Origin: Psychrobacter sp. Ps6
Lineage (GTDB): Bacteria > Pseudomonadota > Gammaproteobacteria > Pseudomonadales > Moraxellaceae
Direction: 5' to 3'
Assembly (NCBI RefSeq): GCF_022129235.1
Contig: NZ_JADQAI010000002.1
Span: forward strand, 186,001-250,000
Length of the DNA: 64,000 nt
How positions within the stretch are numbered: position 1 is the first letter of the stretch; every line of letters starts with the position of its first letter. Positions 1 to 7,824 of this stretch are shown here, piece after piece. The notes under the pieces are model-generated. The model was not told where the DNA came from. It was given only the letters and a program-made list of their open reading frames with translations, and did not search any database. A program made the translations under genes and the position numbers.

Positions 1-35
1 AATTTTCCCTTTAAGGAAAATTCTCTTGCAGAGCT

Positions 36-54
36 AAAAAAGCAGTGCTTTTTT
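36..54 (+). terminator. weak A/T-rich hairpin upstream of the tRNA pair
   Basis: An eight-pair A/U-rich stem with a three-base loop (AGT) is followed by a T run. It resembles a terminator for something left of the window, but the stem is mostly A-T. A second hairpin, AATTTTCC/GGAAAATT, lies at 1-22. Confidence 0.35.
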
Positions 55-67
55 TATACGCTCTTCA

Positions 68-143
68 GGGTGATTAGCTCAGTTGGTAGAGCGTCTGCCT
101 TACACGCAGAATGTCGGCGGTTCGAATCCGTCATCACCCACCA
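68..143 (+). tRNA. tRNA-Val (anticodon TAC)
   Basis: This 76-base cloverleaf has acceptor strands GGGTGAT and ATCACCC. The anticodon loop CTTACAC sits between stems TCTGC and GCAGA, giving anticodon TAC. The T-loop is TTCGAAT and a 3' CCA is encoded. It lies 52 bases before tRNA-Asp and probably shares its transcript. Confidence 0.96.
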
Positions 144-195
144 CTTCTTAGCAGGTGGGCTCTTTAAATAAGAGCAAGAAGCTAAGACGACCTAA

Positions 196-272
196 GCAGC
201 GGTAGTTCAGTTGGTTAGAATACCGGCCTGTCACGCCGGGGGTCGCGGGTTCGAGTCCCGTCCGCTGCGCCA
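196..272 (+). tRNA. tRNA-Asp (anticodon GTC)
   Basis: This 77-base cloverleaf has acceptor strands GCAGCGG and CCGCTGC, anticodon GTC between CCGGC and GCCGG, the T-loop TTCGAGT and an encoded CCA. It is close to the E. coli tRNA-Asp sequence in the D and T arms. It is second in a Val-Asp pair and is followed by a strong terminator. Confidence 0.96.
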
Positions 273-314
273 TATTTAAAACGAATTTAAACGGTTAAGT
301 TTAAGCAAGTTTCG

Positions 315-345
315 CCTCAAACATTAGATTGTTTGAGGTTTTTTT
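315..345 (+). terminator. intrinsic terminator of the tRNA pair
   Basis: Arms CCTCAAAC and GTTTGAGG with an eight-base loop are followed by seven T. Confidence 0.85.
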
Positions 346-621
346 GTGTTTGGGTGTTTTTGCTTAGTGTCATCATATTTTGGTATATTGCAGATGAGCC
401 CGCCACGTTAGCACGATCATCAATCGAAAATCGTTTTTGCCACTATTTTCAGTAATATGAAATATAAGTAAAAATTAGCCTTAAAATTATTGGATAAATA
501 AGCCATAGCAGGTATTAATCTCTTTATTTTCGTACGCCTTACAGCGCCTTCTGTTGACAGCGGCATTTGCAGCCTGATATATCTGTTTGCCTAATAAATA
601 TAGATATATAAGGGATGCATT

Positions 622-888
622 TTGAGTGATAGTAAAAAGCTAGATTTAGGGGTTGGACAAGACCATATTGTGATACAGCGACGTTACGATGCGTTGGACG
701 CAGTCAATGATTTACTTATCGCTATTTAGTTTTTGATTGGTAGCTCTTTCTTTTTAAAAGAGTCGCTCACCACAGATGGGACGTGGCTGTTTATTCTTGG
801 TAGTGCACAGCTACTTATAAAGCTACTGATCAAGCTGATCAGCTTGATTCATGTAGGTCGAGTATACAACCGATCAAATCAGCGGTAA
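622..888 (+). pseudogene. YrhK-family gene interrupted by one in-frame amber codon
   Basis: Reading from TTG at 622 (AGGG just upstream) gives an 88-codon frame that runs to TAA at 886-888 but meets TAG at 727-729, codon 36. On both sides the translation matches the YrhK-domain pattern as I remember it: RRYDALDAVNDLLIAI before the stop, and FLIGSSFFLKESL then TWLFILGSAQLLIK after it. Family members usually have a Trp at this position (LWFLIG-type), so a single TGG to TAG change explains the break. YrhK is a small two-helix membrane domain of unknown function. The gene may be dead, read through at low level, or a sequencing error. There is no close operon partner. Confidence 0.7.
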
Positions 889-1070
889 GTTATAGCGTTA
901 GGTAATACCGCGCTTGTTATAACCCATAAGCTCTAACTATAAATACAATCAATTTATCCAGTGTTACTCCCAAGAACAATAACTATTAGTGCTAGAAGTA
1001 GTTTGGCTCATTGAACTATGGTGAGTGATTCCTGATACTCTCCAAAGAGCAAAGTTTCATCAAAAAACCA

Positions 1071-1107
1071 TTGAATTATTTTAATATGTCTATATTATTG
1101 GACATAT
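1071..1107 (+). promoter_or_regulatory. arsR promoter with overlapping operator; possible leaderless start
   Basis: A candidate -35 TTGAAT (1071-1076) and -10 TATTAT (1093-1098) are spaced by 16 bases. Inverted half-sites ATATGTC (1084-1090) and GACATAT (1101-1107) flank the -10, and the right one overlaps the arsR ATG at 1106. The predicted transcription start falls at about 1104-1106. ArsR-family repressors commonly bind such inverted repeats in their own promoters. Confidence 0.6.
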
Positions 1108-1468
1108 GGAAATAATTACTGCTACTGCAAGCTTTGCTGCACTCTCTCAAGACACTCGTTTAAAGGCTTTCAGGTTGCTGGTCAGCCACGAGCCTGACGG
1201 TCTTCCTGCGGGTGAAATAGCCCGTCAGCTTGGTGTACCGCACAATACGATGTCAGCGCATCTAGCGGTGCTGGCACGAGCAGGGTGGGTAGTCTCACAA
1301 CGACAAAGCCGGCAAATTATCTATCGGGCGTCGCTCTCACATATGGATAGCGTCATTCAGTTTTTACTACAAGACTGCTGCGCAGGACATCCAGAACTGT
1401 GTGCCTCACTCATCGACAGCTTAAGTGGATGCAGGGTAAATGAATCTGCTGAGCAAGAGAGTCATTAA
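1106..1468 (+). CDS. arsR: ArsR-family arsenic-responsive repressor
   Basis: This is a 120-residue winged-helix repressor. The HTH covers roughly residues 35-62 (GEIARQLGVPHNTMSAHL). After the wing, a cysteine cluster C91, C92, C99 (DCCAGHPELC) resembles the C-terminal As(III) site known from Acidithiobacillus-type ArsR, not the ELCVCDL site of E. coli ArsR. It is expected to repress the downstream arsC-arsH-arsB genes until arsenite binds. No good Shine-Dalgarno precedes the ATG, and the operator repeat overlaps it. The 47-base gap to arsC is consistent with one operon. Confidence 0.92.
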   Translation: MEIITATASFAALSQDTRLKAFRLLVSHEPDGLPAGEIARQLGVPHNTMSAHLAVLARAGWVVSQRQSRQIIYRASLSHMDSVIQFLLQDCCAGHPELCASLIDSLSGCRVNESAEQESH

Positions 1469-1515
1469 CCAATGATTGATTCAATAAACATACTTATAAA
1501 ATAGGTAAGATCACG

Positions 1516-1923
1516 ATGAAACCTTTAATTTTTCATAACCCTAATTGTGGAACCTCTCGCAACACCCTTGCCATTATTAAAGCATCAGGAGAAGCGCCAG
1601 AAGTGGTGGAATATCTAAAAACTCCACCAACGCGAGCGCGCTTAGTTGAATTGTTAGCCCAAATGCAAATCTCTCCAAGAGAGTTGCTAAGAAGTAAAGA
1701 GACGATTAATGATGAGCTTGGCCTAGACAATCCTGAGCTCTCTGATGATCACATCATCGATGCCATGATCGCGCATCCTATTTTGATCAATCGTCCGATC
1801 GTGGTGACTGATAAAGGTGCGGCCTTATGTCGTCCTTCAGAGCGCGTGTTTGAACTGCTAGCAAACCCAGTCAGTAGCTTCACCAAAGAAGATGGAGAGG
1901 TCATTTATCATGGCAAACACTAA
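1516..1923 (+). CDS. arsC: glutaredoxin-dependent arsenate reductase
   Basis: This 135-residue cytoplasmic enzyme reduces As(V) to As(III), which ArsB then exports. The catalytic cysteine is C11 in NPNCGTSRN, the signature of the ArsC/Spx thioredoxin-fold family; the segment LLRSKE near residues 58-63 matches the conserved Arg region. Length is close to the family norm of about 140. Its last codons contain the ribosome-binding site and start of arsH, so the two are probably translationally coupled. The ArsC subgroup is assigned over YffB/Spx by context and motif. Confidence 0.94.
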   Translation: MKPLIFHNPNCGTSRNTLAIIKASGEAPEVVEYLKTPPTRARLVELLAQMQISPRELLRSKETINDELGLDNPELSDDHIIDAMIAHPILINRPIVVTDKGAALCRPSERVFELLANPVSSFTKEDGEVIYHGKH

Positions 1924-2683
1924 GGCCGAACCAGCATCAATAATAGAGTCTACTGCTTCAGCAAATTCTAGCTTTGACGATTTACCCAATATCGATGTCG
2001 ACAATATTCAACCAATCGATATTGAGTCGTTAATCGCGCCCAATGACCCACGTCATGCGCCCAAAATACTGGTGCTATACGGCTCTGTCCGCGCGCGCTC
2101 ATTCTCCAGATTGGCCGCGGAAGAATCGAGCCGACTGTTACGTTGGTATGGTTGTGAGGTGCGGATGTTTGACCCTTCAGGCTTGCCATTGCCTGACGAT
2201 GTAGACTCAGACCATCCCAAAGTACAAGAGCTACGAGAGTTGGCGCAGTGGTCAGAAGGGATGCTTTGGGTGAGTCCAGAGCGTCATGGTAGTATCACCA
2301 GTATTATGAAAGCGCAAATCGATTGGATTCCGCTGTCTCTAGGTGGCGTGCGTCCGACACAGGGTAAAACCTTGGCACTAATGCAAGTCAGTGGCGGCAG
2401 TCAGAGCTTTAATACGGTCAATCAGATGCGTATTCTTGGACGTTGGATGCGGATGATCACTATCCCCAATCAGTCCTCTATACCCAAAGCCTTTTTAGAG
2501 TTCAACGAGAACAATCGCATGGATATGTCGCCGTTATATCTGCGCCTGGTCGATGTCTGCGAAGAGTTGGTGAAATTTACTTGGCTTACCCGCGGACGCT
2601 CAGCGTATCTTACCGATCGCTATTCAGAACGCGTCGAGAGCGCTGAAGAACTATCAAAACGCGTTAATCAAAAGTCGCTTTGA
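1910..2683 (+). CDS. arsH: ArsH organoarsenical oxidase, NADPH-dependent FMN reductase
   Basis: A flavodoxin-fold protein of 257 residues. GSVRARS at residues 58-64 matches the FMN-phosphate loop, and [18 protein letters not shown] is the conserved central block of ArsH. Known ArsH proteins oxidise trivalent methylarsenicals to the less toxic pentavalent forms, which fits a genome that also has arsM. I place the start at 1910 because GGAGAGG at 1894-1900 is well spaced to it; an in-frame ATG at 1892 has no such site. It overlaps the end of arsC by 14 bases. Confidence 0.93.
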   Translation: MANTKAEPASIIESTASANSSFDDLPNIDVDNIQPIDIESLIAPNDPRHAPKILVLYGSVRARSFSRLAAEESSRLLRWYGCEVRMFDPSGLPLPDDVDSDHPKVQELRELAQWSEGMLWVSPERHGSITSIMKAQIDWIPLSLGGVRPTQGKTLALMQVSGGSQSFNTVNQMRILGRWMRMITIPNQSSIPKAFLEFNENNRMDMSPLYLRLVDVCEELVKFTWLTRGRSAYLTDRYSERVESAEELSKRVNQKSL

Positions 2684-2751
2684 TACGGATATGCTAAGAC
2701 TGTCTCCCTAATATAATTACATGAACATAACTATCTAGGTAAGGCTGTGCC

Positions 2752-4041
2752 ATGCTTGCGTTTGCTATTTTTGTTGTCACTCTGGTGCTGGTCATATGGC
2801 AACCGAAAGGATTGGGTATCGGCTGGAGTGCGATGGGCGGCGCATTGGTCGCGTTGGTGCTTGGTGTGGTGCAGCTATCAGATGTCGGTATCGTTTGGGA
2901 TATTGTTTGGGATGCGACCTTTACTTTTGTGGCACTGATCATCATCTCACTTATCTTAGATAGAGCAGGATTTTTTGGTTGGGCAGCGCTGCATGTGGCA
3001 AGGCTTGGCAATGGGCAAGGGCGACTACTGTTTCCGATGGTTGTTATATTGGGTGCGTTTATTTCTGCGTTTTTTGCCAATGATGGGGCGGCGCTATTAC
3101 TGACGCCGATTGTGATTGCTATCTTGTTGCGCCTCAATTTCGCACCGCCATCCGCTTTAGCTTTTATCATCGCGACGGGTTTTATCGCTGATACGGCAAG
3201 TCTACCCTTGGTCACCTCAAACTTAGTCAACATCGTTAGTGCCAATTATTTTGATATTGGTTTTGGGCGTTATGCGGCGGTCATGGTGCCTGTGAATATC
3301 GTGTCCGTATTGGCGACGCTACTGGTATTGTGGATGGTCTATGCCCGTCATATTCCCAAGCATTACCCAGTCGATAATCTAAGCGCCCCTGCATCTGCTA
3401 TTACCGACCCATTGGTGTTTCGTGCCGCTTTTCCATTGCTGGGTTTGCTACTGGTTGCTTATTTTGCGACGGAGCCGTTAGGGTTACCTATTTCCCTTGT
3501 CACTGGTGCTGCAGCTCTCGTACTGATGGTCATCGCTGGACGCGGTGCGGTAATATCTGTCAGTGAGGTCGTACGCAAAGCCCCTTGGCAAATCGTGCTA
3601 TTTTCGATCGGTATGTATCTGGTGGTATATGGTTTGGGAAATGCAGGTCTTACTGCATATGGCGCGCAAGTTCTCAATTGGTTAGGAGGGCAGGGCGCAG
3701 TCATTGCTACAGTGGGGACTGGGTTTTTATCTGCCATTGTCGCGTCTATTATGAACAATATGCCAGCCACCTTAGTCGGCGCGCTCGCGATTGATCAGGC
3801 GCACGTGCCCGCCGCGACGCGAGAGCTGATGATTTATGCCAATGTGATCGGTAATGATTTGGGCCCCAAGTTTACACCGATTGGCAGTCTTGCCACTTTA
3901 TTATGGTTGCATGTACTGGCAGAAAAAGACTATAAAATCAGCTGGGGACAATATATAAAAATAGGTCTGCTGATTACGCCTCCTGTGCTATTAGTGACGC
4001 TTTTGGCCTTGGTGGTTTGGCTGCCTATGCTGCCAAGCTGA
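2752..4041 (+). CDS. arsB: ArsB-type arsenite efflux permease
   Basis: A 429-residue polytopic inner-membrane protein with about 11-12 hydrophobic segments, of the ion transporter superfamily that includes ArsB and NhaD. Conserved-looking blocks are [14 protein letters not shown] near residue 105 and the late MNNMPATL segment. It exports arsenite (and antimonite), driven by the proton gradient alone unless an ArsA ATPase exists elsewhere; none is in this window. AAGG lies just before the ATG. It is last in the arsR-arsC-arsH-arsB set. The sequence is of the ArsB type and not Acr3. Confidence 0.93.
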   Translation: MLAFAIFVVTLVLVIWQPKGLGIGWSAMGGALVALVLGVVQLSDVGIVWDIVWDATFTFVALIIISLILDRAGFFGWAALHVARLGNGQGRLLFPMVVILGAFISAFFANDGAALLLTPIVIAILLRLNFAPPSALAFIIATGFIADTASLPLVTSNLVNIVSANYFDIGFGRYAAVMVPVNIVSVLATLLVLWMVYARHIPKHYPVDNLSAPASAITDPLVFRAAFPLLGLLLVAYFATEPLGLPISLVTGAAALVLMVIAGRGAVISVSEVVRKAPWQIVLFSIGMYLVVYGLGNAGLTAYGAQVLNWLGGQGAVIATVGTGFLSAIVASIMNNMPATLVGALAIDQAHVPAATRELMIYANVIGNDLGPKFTPIGSLATLLWLHVLAEKDYKISWGQYIKIGLLITPPVLLVTLLALVVWLPMLPS

Positions 4042-4164
4042 TTAAAGCATTAGCAAGCTTTCTTTGCGAGTACAGCAATTTGATAATAGTATGGATGTTC
4101 AGCTTTATTCTGACATGATAAGGTCTAAATGTAATCAGTGTTTTACCAAAAATGAGGCCATAAA

Positions 4165-4785
4165 ATGACAATGCTTATTGTAAAACCTACCGGTAGACCT
4201 CGTCATCATTTACTCATGCCAACACGAGAGGCAGCCGTATTGGTGGCTGTGCTTTTATTGTCAGCATGCGCACAGTCTGATAATACTGATGACTTAAGTG
4301 TCAACACTAACGCTAAAGATGCAAACGTTGAAGCGGTGTCAGGATCTATAGCCCAAACGCAATCGAGCCAGACTGGTATTTTGAAAAATGTATCCGCAAC
4401 CGTCTACAAAGTTGCCAATTGTGGTTGCTGCGAAGAATGGATAGGTCATGCACAGACACATGGCCTAAGCGTGACAGTACAGCACCCAGCTGATTTGTCA
4501 TTGATTAAAGACCGTCATAGTCTGCCTGATGAGCTACGCTCTTGTCACACGGCAGTCACGACCGATGGCTACGTGTTTGAAGGTCATGTCCCTGCTAAGT
4601 ATGTGGCAGAGTTTTTGCAGAATCCACCAGAGCAAGCCATTGGCCTCGCTGTACCGGGCATGCCAGTTGGTAGTCCAGGCATGGAGTATCAAGACCAGTT
4701 CATGCCGTATCAAATTATGCAAATAAACAAAGACAGGACAAACCAAGTATATGCGGAGATTGAGTCTATGGCTCAGCAGCTATAA
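4165..4785 (+). CDS. DUF411 domain lipoprotein (metal-binding)
   Basis: A 206-residue predicted lipoprotein: hydrophobic stretch at 22-34 ending in LLSAC with lipid cysteine C35, then a low-complexity linker to about residue 70. The DUF411 domain covers about 77-195. Likely metal ligands are C86, C88 and C89 (NCGCCEEW), C127-H128 and H141. GMPVGSPGME is the conserved C-terminal block. DUF411 proteins are usually found near copper or silver resistance genes; here the neighbour is arsB, so a periplasmic metal-buffering role is only an inference. The stop is followed in frame by a DUF305 relic. Confidence 0.85.
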   Translation: MTMLIVKPTGRPRHHLLMPTREAAVLVAVLLLSACAQSDNTDDLSVNTNAKDANVEAVSGSIAQTQSSQTGILKNVSATVYKVANCGCCEEWIGHAQTHGLSVTVQHPADLSLIKDRHSLPDELRSCHTAVTTDGYVFEGHVPAKYVAEFLQNPPEQAIGLAVPGMPVGSPGMEYQDQFMPYQIMQINKDRTNQVYAEIESMAQQL

Positions 4786-4860
4786 TTTGCCGATGATATT
4801 ATTGAAGCACAAAAACGCGAGATAAAAGAAATGCAGACGCTTATCAAAGAATTAGAGTAA
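4786..4860 (+). pseudogene. C-terminal relic of a DUF305 gene, in frame after the DUF411 stop
   Basis: Directly after the DUF411 stop the same frame encodes 24 residues ending in TAA, including DDIIEAQKREIKEM. This matches the end of DUF305 proteins (pattern AxxIIxAQxxEIxxM as I remember it). No start codon or ribosome-binding site precedes it, and the rest of the domain is absent. The simplest reading is that a deletion joined a DUF305 3' end to the DUF411 gene. Confidence 0.6.
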
Positions 4861-4892
4861 ATGTAGAATTGCCTTCAAATCTAAGCCATAAA

Positions 4893-4921
4893 AAAACCCC
4901 CATCAAACTGATGAGGGTTTT
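4893..4921 (+). terminator. intrinsic terminator after the ars/DUF411 region
   Basis: Arms AAAACCCCCATCA and TGATGAGGGTTTT, with one mismatch and a three-base loop, end in a short T run. Confidence 0.7.
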
Positions 4922-4974
4922 GGCAAATGCCATAATTGAATCTATAGTGACTCAAAAGGTTTACTACTAAAATG

Positions 4975-5050
4975 TGGCTCTCCAACCTGGGCTCGAACCA
5001 GGGACACACGGATTAACAGTCCGTTGCTCTACCAACTGAGCTATTGGAGA
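4975..5050 (-). tRNA. tRNA-Asn (anticodon GTT)
   Basis: On the minus strand a 76-base cloverleaf has acceptor strands TCTCCAA and TTGGAGA, discriminator G, an encoded CCA and anticodon GTT in the loop CTGTTAA. It stands alone, downstream of aspC on the same strand but beyond the aspC terminator. Confidence 0.96.
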
Positions 5051-5229
5051 ATAAGCTGTAAGTAACTAATCGCTTACAACGAGCCTTAGAAGTCTCTAAC
5101 GAGTTCTTGCTAAGTGGGGCGTATTCTAGCAAAGATAAAAAATACGTCAAGCGTTTTTTTTCATAATTCGTAAAAAATATCACTTTAATGATGAGAGAGA
5201 GGGCTTTTACGGATAAATAGCAAAAAAAA

Positions 5230-5256
5230 GACGCCGCATAGAAACTATGCGGCGTC
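5230..5256 (-). terminator. bidirectional-looking terminator of the aminotransferase gene
   Basis: A perfect 12-bp stem GACGCCGCATAG/CTATGCGGCGTC with loop AAA has A and T runs on both flanks. On the minus strand the U tract follows the aminotransferase gene. Confidence 0.9.
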
Positions 5257-5298
5257 TTTTTTGTTAAAGCAATTATAAAACTAACGATGCTTTGTGAC

Positions 5299-6501
5299 TT
5301 ATTCAGCAACGTCCAAGTCAGCAACGGCTTTTTCGATACGTGACAAGGCATCTTTCAATGTGGCTTCATCAGTCGCATAAGAAATACGCATATAACCCCC
5401 AAGGCCGAAAGCATCACCAGGTACTACCGCGACACCGACTTTTTCTAGCAGCCATGCTGAAAACTCAGTACATGATGATAGGCCAGCGGCTTTGATGAGT
5501 GGCACGATATTCGGATACACATAAAACGCACCGTCAGGGCGCAAGCAAGTGATACCTTTGATGGCGTTTAGACCATCAACAACTAGGTCGCAACGCTTCT
5601 CAAATGCCGCTACCATTGGCTCAAGTACGCTCTGATCGCCACTGATGGCTGCTTCTGCAGCCACTTGGCTGATAGAGGTTGGGCATGAAGTAGATTGTGA
5701 CTGTACTTTTTTCATCGCGCCGATGAGTTTGGCAGGGCCACCAGCATAGCCAATACGCCAGCCTGTCATCGCATAGGCTTTAGACACACCGTTTAGGATA
5801 ATGGCACGGTCTTTTAGCTCAGGCGCTGCATTTAGAATATTGTAGAACTTATCACCCGTCCAGCGGATATGCTCGTACATGTCGTCTGATGCCACATAAA
5901 CGTGTGGATGCTTTTTCAATACTTCAGCGATGGCTTTTAGCTCGTCCAACGTATAAATCATACCAGTCGGGTTGGACGGGCTATTCAATACCAACATTTT
6001 GGTTTTTTCAGTGATGGCGTCTTCTAGCTGCTCAGCGGTGATTTTGAAGTCTTGTTCAGCTGGGCATTTTACGATGACTGGTACGCCTTCTGCGATGATA
6101 ACCATGTCAGGATAGCTGACCCAGTATGGTGCTGGTATGATGACTTCGTCGCCAGGGTTAATGAATGCTTGGGCAAGGTTAAAGAATGATTGCTTACCAC
6201 CGACCGATACTAGGATTTCGTTTGGCTCGTAGCTGATGTCATTGTCACGTTTGAATTTCTCTATGATAGCCTTTTTGAGTTCTGGCGTACCATCAACAGC
6301 GGTATATTTGGTGAAACCGTCATTAATGGCATCGATTGCAGCTTTTTTGATGTGGTCAGGGGTATCAAAATCAGGTTCGCCTGCGCCCAAACCGATAATA
6401 TCTTTGCCAGCTGCTTTTAGTTCTTTTGCTTTATTGGTAATCGCTAGCGTAGGAGAGGGTTTGATGCTATTGACGCGGTCAGACAGTTGCAACTCGCTCA
6501 T
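5299..6501 (-). CDS. aspartate aminotransferase, class I (subgroup Ib)
   Basis: A 400-residue PLP enzyme that interconverts aspartate + 2-oxoglutarate and oxaloacetate + glutamate. The PLP lysine is K241 in SKAYAMTGWRIGY; SPSNPTG at 174-180 and the N-terminal GAGEPDFDTP at 39-48 are typical. It resembles the subgroup often annotated AatA/AspC in proteobacteria that lack the E. coli-type AspC. An activity on prephenate is known for some members of this subgroup and cannot be excluded. Monocistronic: its own terminator follows and a non-coding gap precedes it. GGATC (6508-6512) lies just before the start on the minus strand. Confidence 0.92.
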   Translation of the reverse strand: MSELQLSDRVNSIKPSPTLAITNKAKELKAAGKDIIGLGAGEPDFDTPDHIKKAAIDAINDGFTKYTAVDGTPELKKAIIEKFKRDNDISYEPNEILVSVGGKQSFFNLAQAFINPGDEVIIPAPYWVSYPDMVIIAEGVPVIVKCPAEQDFKITAEQLEDAITEKTKMLVLNSPSNPTGMIYTLDELKAIAEVLKKHPHVYVASDDMYEHIRWTGDKFYNILNAAPELKDRAIILNGVSKAYAMTGWRIGYAGGPAKLIGAMKKVQSQSTSCPTSISQVAAEAAISGDQSVLEPMVAAFEKRCDLVVDGLNAIKGITCLRPDGAFYVYPNIVPLIKAAGLSSCTEFSAWLLEKVGVAVVPGDAFGLGGYMRISYATDEATLKDALSRIEKAVADLDVAE

Positions 6502-7024
6502 GAGAGATCCTTTTTTATATGGGAGTGGGATTGGTGAAAATCTGATATCAATTGTATAAGGTTGTGATTGCGGTCACGACAAAACATCAAGCCACTTGAA
6601 AAACAGCCTGAGTTTCTCGCAACGATAGCCAGGATCTGGTCATAAATAACACAGTCATCTACATCTGCATGGCTACACAGATATTGTAGCATGCTCATAT
6701 GGAGCTGTCTTATCACACTGATAACAAAACATTGCAGACTGTCTTTTAGCATGACTCACTGTATAAATATGAAGGCCACAGCAAAGATAAGATGCTTTTG
6801 TTGTAGCAATTGCGAAGACACAACAATAAACCTATAGCCGACCACTATAATTATTTAGGTTTGTTAAATAAGATGGCTTATAGGTTAATAAAAACAGGCA
6901 ATATATCAGAGCACAAATACGCTCAGCTAAAAGCTTGCATCCAAATTTAAAGACAGAGCTATTCAACTCTTTGTTGAGCGATACGCTTTTTATATTATAA
7001 GAACATTTAAAAAGGATATTTACG
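6502..7024. other. intergenic region, no gene seen
   Basis: This 523-base divergent gap separates the aminotransferase gene and the SDR gene. Open frames here are short and lack ribosome-binding sites or recognisable protein. The right end is AT-rich and ends with AAAAGGA before the SDR start; promoters for both flanking genes must lie here, but I cannot place them with confidence. Confidence 0.6.
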
Positions 7025-7762
7025 ATGACAGACTCTACTAAAAAACTACATATTCTTATTACTGGTGCGACCTCTGGTATTGGCAATCAATTGACCAAGG
7101 ATTATCTGCTAGAGGGTCACACAGTTTATGCTGTTGGACGTGATGATGACGCGCTGGCTGAGCTCAAGTCGCTCGGCGCAGAAACGATTGATTTGGACCT
7201 GATGGATCGTGACAAAGTCATTGAAGCGTTTGAAGAAGTCGAACATGTTGATTTGGCGATTTGCGGTGCTGGTATGTGTGAATACCTAGATATGCCAAAC
7301 TTTGATAGCGAAGTATTTATGAAAGTGATGTCAGTCAATATGGGAACATTATCTCATGCCATCGAAGGCGTATTGCCAAAGCTCATTGCATCTAAAGGTC
7401 GCCTAGTCGGTATCGGCTCAGCGTCTGCTTATGTGCCGTTTGCCCGTGCTGAAGCTTATGGTAGTTCAAAAGCTGCTATCCATTACCTCATGAAAACACT
7501 ACAGATTAGCTTAGCGCCACACGATGTGTCGGTCAGTTTGGTCGTACCGGGTTTTGTCGAGACGCCGATGACTGAGCAAAATGATTTTCCTATGCCGTTT
7601 ATCCAGACGCCAAAGCAGGCCAGTCAAGCCATCCGTGATGGCATAGAAAGCGGTCATGAGGTTATTGAGTTTCCCAAAAAATTAACGATGCCACTAAAAG
7701 CATTGGGCACACTACCTGATTTGGTCTGGCAGCAAGTGAGTGACAAGCTCAACAAAAAATAA
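7025..7762 (+). CDS. short-chain dehydrogenase/reductase of the lipid operon
   Basis: A 245-residue SDR. TGATSGIG at 13-20 binds the nucleotide, NAG is replaced by CGAG around 80-83, and the catalytic set is S132 or S134, Y145 and K149 (YGSSK). It is probably cytoplasmic. It is first in a four-gene operon with an FAD oxidoreductase, DUF1365 and a Cfa-like methyltransferase; this combination is widespread in proteobacteria and is thought to modify membrane fatty acids. The substrate is unknown, plausibly an oxidised lipid intermediate. AAAAGGA just upstream supports the start. Confidence 0.88.
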   Translation: MTDSTKKLHILITGATSGIGNQLTKDYLLEGHTVYAVGRDDDALAELKSLGAETIDLDLMDRDKVIEAFEEVEHVDLAICGAGMCEYLDMPNFDSEVFMKVMSVNMGTLSHAIEGVLPKLIASKGRLVGIGSASAYVPFARAEAYGSSKAAIHYLMKTLQISLAPHDVSVSLVVPGFVETPMTEQNDFPMPFIQTPKQASQAIRDGIESGHEVIEFPKKLTMPLKALGTLPDLVWQQVSDKLNKK

Positions 7763-7824
7763 CTTATTCATACTCTGCTCATAAAAATACCAGTGGCCAT
7801 CAACATATAAAAGGGAATGCCTTT

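Noticed and set aside
68..272. tRNA genes as integration sites for a genomic island
   Set aside because: No integrase gene and no repeat of a tRNA 3' end seen downstream in the window.
6498..7086. Short minus-strand open frames between the aminotransferase and SDR genes
   Set aside because: They lack ribosome-binding sites and protein-like composition, and one overlaps the well-supported SDR start on the other strand.
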